Source: Roseivirga spongicola | Lineage (GTDB): Bacteria > Bacteroidota > Bacteroidia > Cytophagales > Cyclobacteriaceae | Assembly: GCF_001592965.1 (NCBI RefSeq) | Contig: NZ_LRPC01000028.1 | Location: 310,001-374,000 of the forward strand | Length of the DNA: 64,000 bases | Direction: 5' to 3' | In this document: piece by piece, positions 53,254-62,088 of the stretch | Numbering within the stretch: the first letter of the stretch is position 1 | Layout of the letters: each line of letters opens with the position of its first letter | The notes under the pieces: model-generated | What the model saw: only the letters and a program-made list of their open reading frames with translations | What the model was told of the DNA's origin: nothing | Database searches by the model: none | Position numbers and translations under genes: made by a program

Positions 53254-55970
53254 TGTCATCAAAGAATCCACCAAATTTGGCAAATTGGCTGCTTTCCAAA
53301 ATGGTCGGAGAGGAGTTGCAGGAAGAGTTCTTAGGAGATTTGCAAGAAATCTATGAAGAGCGTCTTTCTGAAAAAAGTCGGTTTTTAGCCATGTGCATGT
53401 ATTGGGTCGATACACTGCACTTACTCTTTGGCTTTACTTCATTCAAAATTTTTAAAACTCAAAACAACAACACTATGATGCTAAAATCTATGTTCACTAT
53501 TGCCTGGCGCAATGCCATTAGGCAAAAGCAATTTACATTACTCAATATTCTAGGACTTACCATAGGAATCAGTATTTCCCTGATAATTGGTCTTTATGTC
53601 TATCACGAAAAGAACTATGATAATTTTCTAGACCAAACCAATAATATTTATAGAGTCAACCAGCCAAACATTTGGGGAGATTGGACTGAAATGAGTTCTA
53701 CAACTGGTCCGAACGTGGCAGATGCTTTGCGCGAAGAAGTACCAGAATTCAGAGAGGTAACCCGCATTTTGAATCAAGGTTCTCAGTTTACTAGCTACAA
53801 AACTAAATCGGGGCAGGTACTTTCATTCAAAGAGGATCAACTCTTTTGGGCTGAGAAGAATTTCTTTAAGGTTTTTGATTATGAAATGCTTTTGGGTAAT
53901 CAAGAAACGGCCTTAGAGGCAGCTAACAGCATGGTTCTTACGGAGACTGCTGCTCAACGCTACTTTGGTTTAGATGAAGCGCTGGGTCAAACTATAGAGA
54001 TGCGAGAATGGGATGGAAGCTCAAAGAGTTATGTGGTTACAGGTGTTTTAAAAGATTTACCAACGCAGAGTCATTTACAGTTCGATGTTCTTACTTCTTT
54101 AACCAGTGCCAAGGAACAAATGGATATGCATGGCTGGAAGTGGATTTGGACCGCTTTTTCAACCTACGTTTTGGTAGATGATGGTGCAGATGTTGCCCTA
54201 ATAAATGACAAGCTACAGGCCATTCCACCTAAATATGCCCCACCAACAACAAAAAGAATCTTTAACCAGAGTTTTGAAGAATTTACAGCAGGCAACCCAT
54301 GGAAGCTCGATTTACAAGCGTTACCTGATATTTACCTGTCATCAGACCCGCCATTCAACTCATTTGGTCCTATTGGAAATAAACAATTCGTTCAGGTTTT
54401 TATGGCCATAGGTCTTGTAGTGCTGACTTTGTCTTGTATTAACTTCATGAATCTTTCAACAGCCAAGTCGTCTAGTAGAGCCAAGGAAGTTGGGGTTAGG
54501 AAAGTGCTTGGGTCGCTGAGAAATTCATTGATTAGACAGTTTGTATTTGAATCAGTACTGTTCGTTTCTGTGAGTACAATATTGGCACTTGTTATTGTGA
54601 GTGCTTCACTCGACTGGTTTAACCTATTGGCACAAAAGGAGCTAACGCTCGAGCCTGTCTTGATGAATCCAGTAGTATGGCTGGTGTTAATTGGGTTTGT
54701 ATTGACTTTAGGGCTATTGTCAGGAGGCTACCCAGCGTTCTATCTGTCTTCCTTTAGACCAATAGAAGTTATTAAGGGGAAAATCAGCAAAGGACAGCAG
54801 GGAAAAACTTTAAGGAATGGACTTGTGGTTTTTCAATTCTCAATTTCAATTTGCCTCATCATTTGCTCCTTATTTGTCCAAAAACAGCTGAGTTACACTT
54901 CCAAAATAGACCTTGGGTTATCGGATGAAAACGTACTTCAAATTCATAATATCGAGCAATTTGGCTTCAATACAGAGGTTATCAAATCTAAATTGGAAGG
55001 TATTGCTGCAGTCACTCAAGTAGGCAAGTCTTTTGGAGTACCTCCTAATGTAATGACTGGAGATAGGTATAGGTCTACAGAACCGGATGCGCAGGTATTT
55101 CAACTCAATAACCTACGAGTAGATGATGACTATTTAAACGTGTTAGATATTGAATTTCTTGCAGGTAGAAACTTTGAGTTTGAGCGCCCAACCGATCAGT
55201 ATTCAGTTATTCTAAACCAAGCTGCGGTAGAGCTCCTAGGCTGGACAACTGAAGAAGCCGTAGGTAAACACGTGGCTGTAGCTTCGGGTAATGAGGATGA
55301 ATTTGAGGTAATTGGAGTGGCTAAAGACTTCAATTATCATACTACACGACAAGCAATTGGCCCACTGATTCTAATTAGCGATAAGAATGATAAGGTTTGG
55401 GATTATGGAGCTGGTTTGTCTTTCCTATCAATGAAGTTGAACCCCCAATCAATACAAACCAGTTCAGATTTGAAAAGGGTTTTAGATCAAGCCGAGTCAG
55501 CACTTAATGAAGTAGATGCATCCATTCCATTTGAGTACAGCTTTATGGATCAAGCTTTTGAGGATAACTTCAGAACCGAACAGCGCATGGCTACAGTTTT
55601 GAACTTCTTTACGCTAATGGCAATGATAATCGCATGTCTAGGGTTGTTCGGGTTAGCTGCCTTTTCTGCTGAGCAACGAACCAAAGAACTTAGCATTCGC
55701 AAAGTACTTGGTGCAAATACAGGTCAGCTTACCTATTTGTTTAGCACTGGCTTTGTAAAATTGGTAGTAGTGTCAATCCTTATTTCCGCTCCATTGGCTT
55801 ATTGGTTAGTTAGTTTGTGGTTAGAAGGTTTTGCGTACAGAACTCCGATGCAGCTTGGCGTATTTGTTTTAGCTTCATTGATTAGCCTAGTAGTAGCAAT
55901 TTTAACCACTGGCTATCAATCTCTTTATGTTGCTAGCCGAAATCCGGTGGATACACTGAAAGGAGAGTAG
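53253..55970 (+). CDS. FtsX/MacB-like ABC transporter permease with N-terminal prefix domain
   Basis: 905 aa from ATG 53253, which overlaps the PadR stop. The first about 75 residues (ANWLLSKMVGEELQEEFLGDLQEIYEE) form the permease-prefix domain found in PadR-linked permeases. Then come two MacB-type units: helix SMFTIAWRNAIRQKQFTLLNILGLTIGISISLIIG, a periplasmic MacB_PCD domain, and FtsX segments with SRAKEVGVRKVLGS; the second unit ends RTKELSIRKVLGAN. No ATPase gene is adjacent. It probably exports or reacts to envelope-active compounds. Confidence 0.9.
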   Translation: MSSKNPPNLANWLLSKMVGEELQEEFLGDLQEIYEERLSEKSRFLAMCMYWVDTLHLLFGFTSFKIFKTQNNNTMMLKSMFTIAWRNAIRQKQFTLLNILGLTIGISISLIIGLYVYHEKNYDNFLDQTNNIYRVNQPNIWGDWTEMSSTTGPNVADALREEVPEFREVTRILNQGSQFTSYKTKSGQVLSFKEDQLFWAEKNFFKVFDYEMLLGNQETALEAANSMVLTETAAQRYFGLDEALGQTIEMREWDGSSKSYVVTGVLKDLPTQSHLQFDVLTSLTSAKEQMDMHGWKWIWTAFSTYVLVDDGADVALINDKLQAIPPKYAPPTTKRIFNQSFEEFTAGNPWKLDLQALPDIYLSSDPPFNSFGPIGNKQFVQVFMAIGLVVLTLSCINFMNLSTAKSSSRAKEVGVRKVLGSLRNSLIRQFVFESVLFVSVSTILALVIVSASLDWFNLLAQKELTLEPVLMNPVVWLVLIGFVLTLGLLSGGYPAFYLSSFRPIEVIKGKISKGQQGKTLRNGLVVFQFSISICLIICSLFVQKQLSYTSKIDLGLSDENVLQIHNIEQFGFNTEVIKSKLEGIAAVTQVGKSFGVPPNVMTGDRYRSTEPDAQVFQLNNLRVDDDYLNVLDIEFLAGRNFEFERPTDQYSVILNQAAVELLGWTTEEAVGKHVAVASGNEDEFEVIGVAKDFNYHTTRQAIGPLILISDKNDKVWDYGAGLSFLSMKLNPQSIQTSSDLKRVLDQAESALNEVDASIPFEYSFMDQAFEDNFRTEQRMATVLNFFTLMAMIIACLGLFGLAAFSAEQRTKELSIRKVLGANTGQLTYLFSTGFVKLVVVSILISAPLAYWLVSLWLEGFAYRTPMQLGVFVLASLISLVVAILTTGYQSLYVASRNPVDTLKGE

Positions 55971-55974
55971 ACCT

Positions 55975-56042
55975 CACTCTTTTATCCATGTCCATATAGA
56001 GGATAAAAGAGTGCTAGAGTGGACGTCAACTGTCCACTCTAG
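55975..56042. terminator. Two tandem perfect hairpins after the permease gene
   Basis: Hairpin 1: CACTCTTTTATCC (55975-55987) pairs with 56001-56013, a 13-bp stem and 13-nt loop. Hairpin 2: CTAGAGTGGAC (56014-56024) pairs with 56032-56042, an 11-bp stem and 7-nt loop. They abut with no gap. Neither has a T run, so they may act as mRNA stabilisers or processing sites rather than classic terminators. Confidence 0.6.
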
Positions 56043-56178
56043 CAGATATCAATCTCCTTATGAGTGAAAGGCGTTGGCCTTTAGGCTGGGGGATTTACTT
56101 CACATTCGCAACAGACAACGCCATTTATGAAGAGATCAGGTATTTCTCTTCAGTTGAAGTGACTTTCTAGTAAGTTTA

Positions 56179-56619
56179 CTACTTGAACCCTAAATCACAA
56201 ATCCATTCTGTACTTTCAATGGTTGCACCTCTGCTTTTGTAGAATTCTTGAGCCTTTGTGTTCCAATCAGAAACCAACCATTTCATTTTAATACAGCGGT
56301 TAAACTTACCAATTTCCATTACAGCATCGAAGAGCTGATTTCCAATATTTTGGCCACGATAAGCAGACTGAACATAAAGGTCGTCTAAGTAAATAACCTT
56401 GCCTGTCCACGAGTGATAAGCAAAGTAGTAGCTTGAAAACCCAATGACTTTATCTTTATCTACAGCTACTAAACACTTAAAGTCATTTTGGTCTTCAATC
56501 ATTTGCTCCAGTGTGATCTTCACCTTTTCAGGAGTCTTTTGAAAGATTGAAAATTCCTTGATTAAGGCGTAGATAGATGGCAGATCGGCTTCAACTGACG
56601 GACGAATTTTTATACTCAT
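56179..56619 (-). CDS. GNAT-family N-acetyltransferase
   Basis: 146 aa. KIRPSVEADLPSIYALIKEF is the GNAT start; the acetyl-CoA-binding loop is in LYVQSAYRGQNIGNQLF, followed by WNTKAQEFYKSRGA. The layout resembles the spermidine/amine N-acetyltransferase branch, but the substrate is not certain. A single gene. Confidence 0.88.
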   Translation of the reverse strand: MSIKIRPSVEADLPSIYALIKEFSIFQKTPEKVKITLEQMIEDQNDFKCLVAVDKDKVIGFSSYYFAYHSWTGKVIYLDDLYVQSAYRGQNIGNQLFDAVMEIGKFNRCIKMKWLVSDWNTKAQEFYKSRGATIESTEWICDLGFK

Positions 56620-56705
56620 GTCGCAATCTAATTGATTCTTGCGCTCACGCGTAAAGAGAGTCTATCTTTTGAGTATGCTCGTAGAGTAATTGTGAACTGG
56701 TGCAG

Positions 56706-58022
56706 TCAGCTATCTAAATCCACCTTTAAACTTTTCTGGCTCAAAGGCGCAATACTCTTCAGCACTGCCTGAATATTCTTCATATCTATAGAATTGGTAA
56801 TATGCTCTTTGCAAGACTCTGCAATGCTTTCAATATGCTCTATAATTACTGAATGATGTTGGCACTGTTGGTCGGCATGTAATATGTTTTTTAGGCAATT
56901 GAGTAAAGTGATCATTACCAAAGCATCTGTTTTTCCATACTCTCTTATTGAGGTAAGGTTCTGATAAAGTAGGTCATTCAATTCTATAGGTTCGAAGAAA
57001 AGCCGTGGTTCATTGTTATCATTTGTCACAAAGTACTTGTCAGTAATTTTCATTTTCTGAATGAATAGAACCGAGAGCAGATTAATTGCTTTTACCGCTG
57101 TTCCGGGGTCATTAATTCCTGGGCTAAGGGCTTTAACTGCAATTTCAGAGATTTGCTTAAAGCCGAATGAATAATGATCGTCTAGCCACTCTTGCGGATA
57201 CGATATAAAGCAGTTATGAATCTCTTGTTCTACTTCTTTGTCAGTCTGTTTATTGATTTTCAAATAGGGATAGCCTTTCACTAGAAAGTATCCTATAGGT
57301 ACGTCTAGCTTTATTTTCAGCTTGTGTTTTTTAGCCATTTTCAGCAGCTCCTTAACTTTAATTTCTTTAATGTAGCCAGCGTCTGGTGACTTCAAACTAA
57401 GCCATTCTTCCGTTTCAGGCATCTCAATTAAATCCTCATCATCGGTCAGAGAGAGACTTTCCATTCTACGCTCAGTTTTGCCTTGTATTCGTTTTAGAAT
57501 ATTATCTACCTGAATGGATTGGCTTATTGAGTGAATAAAAAACATAAAGAAGCCCAGACACATAATACCAAAAATCATGGCCATGAGAATGCCAAAGTCT
57601 GGTATGCTGTTACTTCCTTCAGACTGTATATTCACAATTAGTGTGAGGCAGTAGACAATAGAGCCTAGGTAAAAGCCCAAGACGGTCTGGTTAGACTTGT
57701 GAGTAATAAGGCCCGGAATAACTCTCGGAGATAATGTGGCTGAAGCTCGGTTAAGCACCACCATTACCATTGAGAAGCTAAATACCATTAGGGAAATTAT
57801 GCTGCCAACTAAGGTTCCTAAAACTAGTCTAGCATCTTCTTTACTCTTCACCAAGATGAAGGAAAGGGTTTCTTTCAGATCCATCATCCATGGTCTATAT
57901 TCTATCAGGTTTATGATGATTGAAAAGCCAAAAAAGCCCATGGTTATAATGGTGGGGTAGAAAGCAATGCTTCCAATGATTAGTCTATAAGACTTAAATA
58001 ACCAATCGTTTATTTTTTTCAT
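56706..58022 (-). CDS. DUF2254-family membrane protein
   Basis: 438 aa. Four N-terminal membrane segments (about 15-165) with VFSFSMVMVVLNRASATLSPRV, the family hallmark, then a cytoplasmic region of about 270 residues with the conserved AVKALSPGINDPGTAVKAIN. The function of the family is not known to me; an ion-channel-like or stress role has no support from this sequence. Confidence 0.85.
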   Translation of the reverse strand: MKKINDWLFKSYRLIIGSIAFYPTIITMGFFGFSIIINLIEYRPWMMDLKETLSFILVKSKEDARLVLGTLVGSIISLMVFSFSMVMVVLNRASATLSPRVIPGLITHKSNQTVLGFYLGSIVYCLTLIVNIQSEGSNSIPDFGILMAMIFGIMCLGFFMFFIHSISQSIQVDNILKRIQGKTERRMESLSLTDDEDLIEMPETEEWLSLKSPDAGYIKEIKVKELLKMAKKHKLKIKLDVPIGYFLVKGYPYLKINKQTDKEVEQEIHNCFISYPQEWLDDHYSFGFKQISEIAVKALSPGINDPGTAVKAINLLSVLFIQKMKITDKYFVTNDNNEPRLFFEPIELNDLLYQNLTSIREYGKTDALVMITLLNCLKNILHADQQCQHHSVIIEHIESIAESCKEHITNSIDMKNIQAVLKSIAPLSQKSLKVDLDS

Positions 58023-58285
58023 GAGGTGCGAGCTAGATGTATTGAGTATAACACCATTATTAGGCCAGAGTTATTTGGGAGTTCTTTTGTCCTCATATTA
58101 TAGCCCCATCCTTCTTACCGCAGAGCTATGAGCCTATAGATCGAAATCCATCTTTATCTTTTTGAGAGAGATTTATTCAATTTTAGAGTTGTGCCGAAAT
58201 GAGAAAACGCTGTTTTGGGTGTTTTAGGGCATATTTCACAAGGGCACTATTCATGTAATAAAAAGTGAAACCATAACCTTAGAAC

Positions 58286-58774
58286 ATGATAGATATTGCC
58301 GAACTAGAGATATTGATGAACACCGCAGCAGCCACTATTCTTTGCGGGTTTGTGGGGCTAGAGCGTGAGAAAAAAGAAAAGCCTGCAGGACTCAGAACCA
58401 ATATGATTGTTGGAAGCTTCTCCTGCCTCATTGTGTCATTAGCCATTCCTTTAATTGACCTAATTCAGAATTCTGAGCTTAAAGATGCCGTAGATTCCGA
58501 CCCAATCAGAATGCTGCAAGCTTTGGTGGTGGGTATCAGTTTTATAGGAGCGGGTACCATCATCAAGAAAAAAGAAGAAGGGGTTGAAGGTTTAACAACC
58601 GCTGCGACACTGCTCTACTGCTTAGGTATAGGAATTTCAGTAGCATTAGAAAAGTTTGTGATTGCGGTAGGTATCACCATTCTTATTCTATTGATCAATA
58701 ATGTCTTTGGTGGTGTAAAAAAAAGAATTGTTAATAACCCAGAAGAAAAGTTAACCACCAAAAAGAGCTCTTGA
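58286..58774 (+). CDS. MgtC/SapB-family membrane protein
   Basis: 162 aa with about four membrane segments. AATILCGFVGLEREKKEKPAGLRTNMIVG and VVGISFIGAGTIIKKKEEGVEGLTTAAT are the MgtC/SapB signature. It has only the membrane domain and lacks the C-terminal ACT-like domain of the longer virulence MgtC proteins. Some family members take part in adaptation to low magnesium or inhibit ATP synthase, but for this short form no role can be assigned. Confidence 0.9.
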   Translation: MIDIAELEILMNTAAATILCGFVGLEREKKEKPAGLRTNMIVGSFSCLIVSLAIPLIDLIQNSELKDAVDSDPIRMLQALVVGISFIGAGTIIKKKEEGVEGLTTAATLLYCLGIGISVALEKFVIAVGITILILLINNVFGGVKKRIVNNPEEKLTTKKSS

Positions 58775-59188
58775 ATGAGTCTTACCAGCCCTCAGAAATC
58801 GTGGTGTAAAAAGCCACGGTTTCACCTTTTCTGCTTCTAATCAATAGCAGAAAACCCGTTAAATCATTGCCTGAGACCCACCTAAGTCCATCCACCTCGC
58901 TTTTGCCAGTTTAGCAGTTAGTCGCACCAATAGAATACAGGGCTATTGATATGTTATTTTTAAAAATGATCTTCTGTATTTCATTATAAAAGTTTCAGTT
59001 CAATTAGCATTTATAATAATCAGTGTTGGTTTTAACTATCCATTTGATATTCAGCCAAATAATCGGTTATCAAAGTTTAGTTCTAGAATGAATGAATCAG
59101 TTCTTACAATTTCTGTGGTCTGGTTTCCACCTTATTCCTTAAATTAAGCGATTACTTTACTAGACTTTTAACTGATTTAACTCATCCT
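58775..59188. other. 414-bp intergenic region, nothing recognised
   Basis: Between the MgtC-like gene and the GMC oxidoreductase gene. It is A+T-rich in its second half. I see no gene, no RNA gene and no strong hairpin; it presumably includes the promoter of the GMC operon. Confidence 0.4.
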
Positions 59189-60910
59189 ATGCAAATCATT
59201 GAATCTTCAAAAACCTATGATGTTGCCATCGTAGGTTCTGGTGCAGGAGGCGGTATGGCTACCAAAATACTCTCCGAAGCCGGATTTGATGTGGCTGTGC
59301 TTGAAGCCGGTCCATTTTTCGATCCCGCCAAAGACGAAGACAGAAACCAACTTCGTTGGCCTTATGAATCTCCAAGAAGGGGAGCCAGTTCAAACCGCAG
59401 GTCTTTTGGCGACTTTGACGCAGCTTACGGAGGCTGGAATATTGAAGGCGAGCCTTTTACCAATGCGCCTGGCACCAATTTTTGGTGGTTCCGTTCTAGA
59501 ATGCTTGGTGGTAGAACTAACCACTGGGGAAGAATTTCGCTCCGTTTCGGTCCTTTAGACTTTAAACGAAAAAGCGTTGATGGCTTAGGCGATAACTGGC
59601 CAATTGGCTATGACGATGTAAAACCTTATTACGATAAGGTAGATAAGCTCATTGGCGTTTTCGGTAGTAGAGAAAACATCCACAATGAACCTGACGGATT
59701 CTTCTTACCACCACCCAAACCGCGTTTACATGAGCTTTACTATGTAAAAGGTGCCAGAAAAGCGGGAATTCCTGTTATTCCGTCACGTCTTTCCATTCTT
59801 ACGAAAAGAATAAACGACCAAAGGGGAAGCTGTTTCTACTGTGGTCAATGTAATAGGGCCTGTTCTGCCTATGCAGATTTTTCAGCAGGTACTTGCCTCA
59901 TCTTCCCAGCTCAAAAAAATGGTGGAAAAGTTCAGATTTTCACTGAAGCCATGGTTAGGGAAGTAACCACCGATAAAAATGGTAAGGCCACTGGCGTTAA
60001 TTACATTAATAAGGCCGATAGAAAAGAATATCACCTCAAAGCTAAGGTGGTTGTTATGGCTGCTTCTGCATGTAGTACGGCAAGAATTTTACTTAACTCC
60101 AAAAGCAGCGTTCACCAAAACGGACTCGGTAATAGCAGCGGCTTAGTTGGTCGTTACTTACACGATTCTACAGGCGCTAGCCGTTCTGCCTTTATTCCTC
60201 AATTAATGGATAGGAAAATCTATAATGAAGATGGAACAGGAGGAATGCACGTTTACACACCTTGGTGGTTGAACGATAAAAAGCTCGATTTTCCACGTGG
60301 CTACCACATAGAAGTTTGGGGTGGAATGGGAATGCCTAGCTATGGCTTTGGCTTTAACCCGAATGACCTAAATAAGGTAACAGGAGGTGCCGTGGGTGGC
60401 TATGGAGACTCCTTGAGAGATGATGTGAAGCGCTATTACGGTGCTACTTTAGGAGTTTCTGGACGAGGAGAGAGTATTCCTCAACGCGATAACTATTGTG
60501 AGATAGACAATGATGTGGTTGACGAGTGGGGTATTCCGGTGCTCAAATTCAACTACAAGTGGACAGAGCATGAGGTAAATCAGGCTAAGCATATGCAAGA
60601 TACTTTTGAGGAAGTGCTTGATGCTGCAGGGGGTATACTGCTAGGAGATAAACCAGGGGCTGACCGAGACTATGGTTTAACTGCTCCAGGGCAGATTATT
60701 CACGAGGTAGGAACTACCAGAATGGGTAACGATAAAAGAGAGTCTGTTACCAATAAGTATAATCAGTTACACGACTGTGAAAATGTATTTGTAATGGATG
60801 CTGGACCATTTGTTTCTCAAGCAGACAAGAATCCAACCTGGACTATATTGGCATTGGCTTGGAGAGCATCAGACTATTTAGTAGAACAAGTAAAACAAAG
60901 AAATATCTAA
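59189..60910 (+). CDS. GMC-family oxidoreductase with a CxxCxxCxxxC motif (gluconate/glucose dehydrogenase large-subunit-like)
   Basis: 573 aa. FAD-binding VAIVGSGAGGGMATKIL, the GMC loop MLGGRTNHWGR, and C-terminal HEVGTTRMG with VMDAGPFVSQADKNPTWTILALA. Cysteines 215, 218, 221 and 225 form C-x2-C-x2-C-x3-C, the spacing of an iron-sulfur site; related FAD-glucose dehydrogenases carry a cluster that passes electrons out. Followed after 2 bp by a subunit-3 gene, the usual maturation or export partner. It probably oxidises a sugar or sugar acid in the periplasm, with Tat export via the small subunit. Confidence 0.88.
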   Translation: MQIIESSKTYDVAIVGSGAGGGMATKILSEAGFDVAVLEAGPFFDPAKDEDRNQLRWPYESPRRGASSNRRSFGDFDAAYGGWNIEGEPFTNAPGTNFWWFRSRMLGGRTNHWGRISLRFGPLDFKRKSVDGLGDNWPIGYDDVKPYYDKVDKLIGVFGSRENIHNEPDGFFLPPPKPRLHELYYVKGARKAGIPVIPSRLSILTKRINDQRGSCFYCGQCNRACSAYADFSAGTCLIFPAQKNGGKVQIFTEAMVREVTTDKNGKATGVNYINKADRKEYHLKAKVVVMAASACSTARILLNSKSSVHQNGLGNSSGLVGRYLHDSTGASRSAFIPQLMDRKIYNEDGTGGMHVYTPWWLNDKKLDFPRGYHIEVWGGMGMPSYGFGFNPNDLNKVTGGAVGGYGDSLRDDVKRYYGATLGVSGRGESIPQRDNYCEIDNDVVDEWGIPVLKFNYKWTEHEVNQAKHMQDTFEEVLDAAGGILLGDKPGADRDYGLTAPGQIIHEVGTTRMGNDKRESVTNKYNQLHDCENVFVMDAGPFVSQADKNPTWTILALAWRASDYLVEQVKQRNI

Positions 60911-60912
60911 TC

Positions 60913-61623
60913 ATGGACAGACGCGATTCATTAAAATCACTATTGGTTGGGTCGGTTGCTGGTGGACTACTAGTAACAGGATGTGCGCCCGGTTCAGAAA
61001 ATGCTGAAGTACCAGAAGTAGCTTCCAATGATCTTCCTGGCTATGGCCGAACAGAAAAGGAAAAGGAACATGATAGAAAAGTTTTAGCGCAAGAGTTCTT
61101 AAATGAGCACGAGCTAGAAACTATAGCTGTGCTGGTCGATATTATTCTGCCTTCTAATGCGGACTTTGGGTCGGCATCAGATGCTGGGGTTGTGGACTTC
61201 ATTGATTTTATAGTCAAGGATATGCCGAACAATCAACTGCCGATAAGAGGTGGAATAGCATGGTTAGATTCACATTCCAACAAGCTGCATAACAAGGTAT
61301 TTAAAGACTTGACATTGGAAGAACAAAAAGCTATTTGCGATACTATAGCCTACCCAGGTAAAACAGCTCCTGAGTTAATGGCAGGCGAACGCTTCTTTAC
61401 TAGAATGCGCAACCTAACAATGACGGGCTATTTTACCTCAGAAATGGGAATAAAAGACCTAGGCTACCAAGGAAATCGTCCGGGAGTTTGGGATGGAGTA
61501 CCTGCAGATGTATTGGCCGAACATGATGTAGATTACGAACCAGAGTGGTTAGCGAAATGTGTAGACCAAAGCAAACGAATGAATATTGCAGAGTGGGATG
61601 AAGAAGGAAACCTTTTGAATTGA
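60913..61623 (+). CDS. Gluconate 2-dehydrogenase subunit 3-family protein
   Basis: 236 aa from ATG 60913, 2 bp after the GMC stop. The N-terminus MDRRDSLKSLLVGSVAGGLLVTGC combines a twin-arginine (Tat) pattern with a lipobox Cys. Then comes the family body: FLNEHELETIAVLVDIILPSN, VVDFIDFIVKDMP and TGYFTSEMGIKDLGYQGNRPG. Small subunits of this family escort the folded FAD subunit through the Tat system. The pair forms one operon. Confidence 0.9.
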   Translation: MDRRDSLKSLLVGSVAGGLLVTGCAPGSENAEVPEVASNDLPGYGRTEKEKEHDRKVLAQEFLNEHELETIAVLVDIILPSNADFGSASDAGVVDFIDFIVKDMPNNQLPIRGGIAWLDSHSNKLHNKVFKDLTLEEQKAICDTIAYPGKTAPELMAGERFFTRMRNLTMTGYFTSEMGIKDLGYQGNRPGVWDGVPADVLAEHDVDYEPEWLAKCVDQSKRMNIAEWDEEGNLLN

Positions 61624-61682
61624 TCTGGATTTTTCAAATTTTCCCTTTGATCTAAAAAATAAACCCCTCACTTTTGAGCAAC

Positions 61683-61739
61683 ATGAAACAAGTAATCAAT
61701 ATCCAAACCATTATTACCATTGTGATCGAGTCACAATAA
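61683..61739 (+). CDS. Leader peptide 1 for branched-chain amino acid attenuation
   Basis: ATG 61683 encodes 18 residues, MKQVINIQTIITIVIESQ: six Ile, two Val and two Thr codons. It is followed by an antiterminator-like GGGAGG and a terminator, and by ilvD about 0.9 kb downstream. This is the layout of a ribosome-mediated Ile/Val attenuator. Too short to be a normal protein gene; recognised from codon content and following hairpin. Confidence 0.72.
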   Translation: MKQVINIQTIITIVIESQ

Positions 61740-61800
61740 GGGGAGGATATTGAGTAAAATATAAACTGAAAAGCCTTCCTTAACCGGAAGGCTTTTTTTT
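61740..61800 (+). promoter_or_regulatory. Attenuator 1: antiterminator segment and terminator hairpin
   Basis: The terminator stem AAGCCTTCC (61771-61779) pairs with GGAAGGCTT (61786-61794), followed by a T run. GGGAGG at 61741-61746, right after the leader stop, can instead pair with CCTTCC of the left arm (one G-U pair), which would block the terminator. Ribosome stalling at the Ile codons would decide between the two. Confidence 0.68.
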
Positions 61801-61802
61801 GT

Positions 61803-61925
61803 TTCAGACCCCGTCATTCAGAAGGAGGACATTTCGATGTAATCAGAAATGTGCGACTGAAGAATCTCCAACTATATGCAAGATTCTAGGAGATTCTTCC
61901 CCCGATGAATCGGGGTCTGAATGAC
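61803..61925. repeat. Nested palindromic intergenic element
   Basis: Outer inverted repeat TTCAGACCCC (61803-61812) / GGGGTCTGAA (61912-61921), with an alternative GTCATTCAG (61813-61821) / CTGAATGAC (61917-61925). Inner perfect 11-bp repeat GAAGAATCTCC (61859-61869) / GGAGATTCTTC (61889-61899). The inner core also occurs at 40988-41029. Probably a small non-coding dispersed repeat sitting between the two attenuators. Confidence 0.65.
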
Positions 61926-61952
61926 GCGGTGCCGAAACATTGAACTTAAAAT

Positions 61953-62009
61953 ATGAAACTGAATAACATAACCATTACAGTAGTCATTATTACCGGCCCA
62001 ACGGGGTGA
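61953..62009 (+). CDS. Leader peptide 2 for branched-chain amino acid attenuation
   Basis: ATG 61953 encodes 18 residues, MKLNNITITVVIITGPTG: four Ile, two Val and four Thr codons. Its stop TGA overlaps the antiterminator segment, and a terminator hairpin follows. It is a second, independent Ile/Val/Thr leader upstream of ilvD. Confidence 0.75.
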   Translation: MKLNNITITVVIITGPTG

Positions 62010-62072
62010 GGGAGCGACTTCTGTATGCATAATTGAAGGCCTTTCTCACTCAGTGGGAAGGGCCTTTTTTGT
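62006..62072 (+). promoter_or_regulatory. Attenuator 2: antiterminator segment and terminator hairpin
   Basis: Terminator: the left arm from about 62036 (AAGGCC then TTTCTCAC) pairs with GTGGGAAG then GGCCTT, followed by six T. The segment GTGAGGGAG (62006-62014), overlapping the leader stop, can pair over nine positions with CTTTCTCAC in the left arm (two G-U pairs) and so prevent termination. A typical leader-peptide attenuator layout. Confidence 0.72.
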
Positions 62073-62088
62073 TGCGTGAAACTCCAGA

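Noticed and set aside
58775-59188. Possible RNA gene in the 414-bp gap
   Set aside because: No tRNA-like cloverleaf, no strong hairpin with T run and no recognisable riboswitch core.
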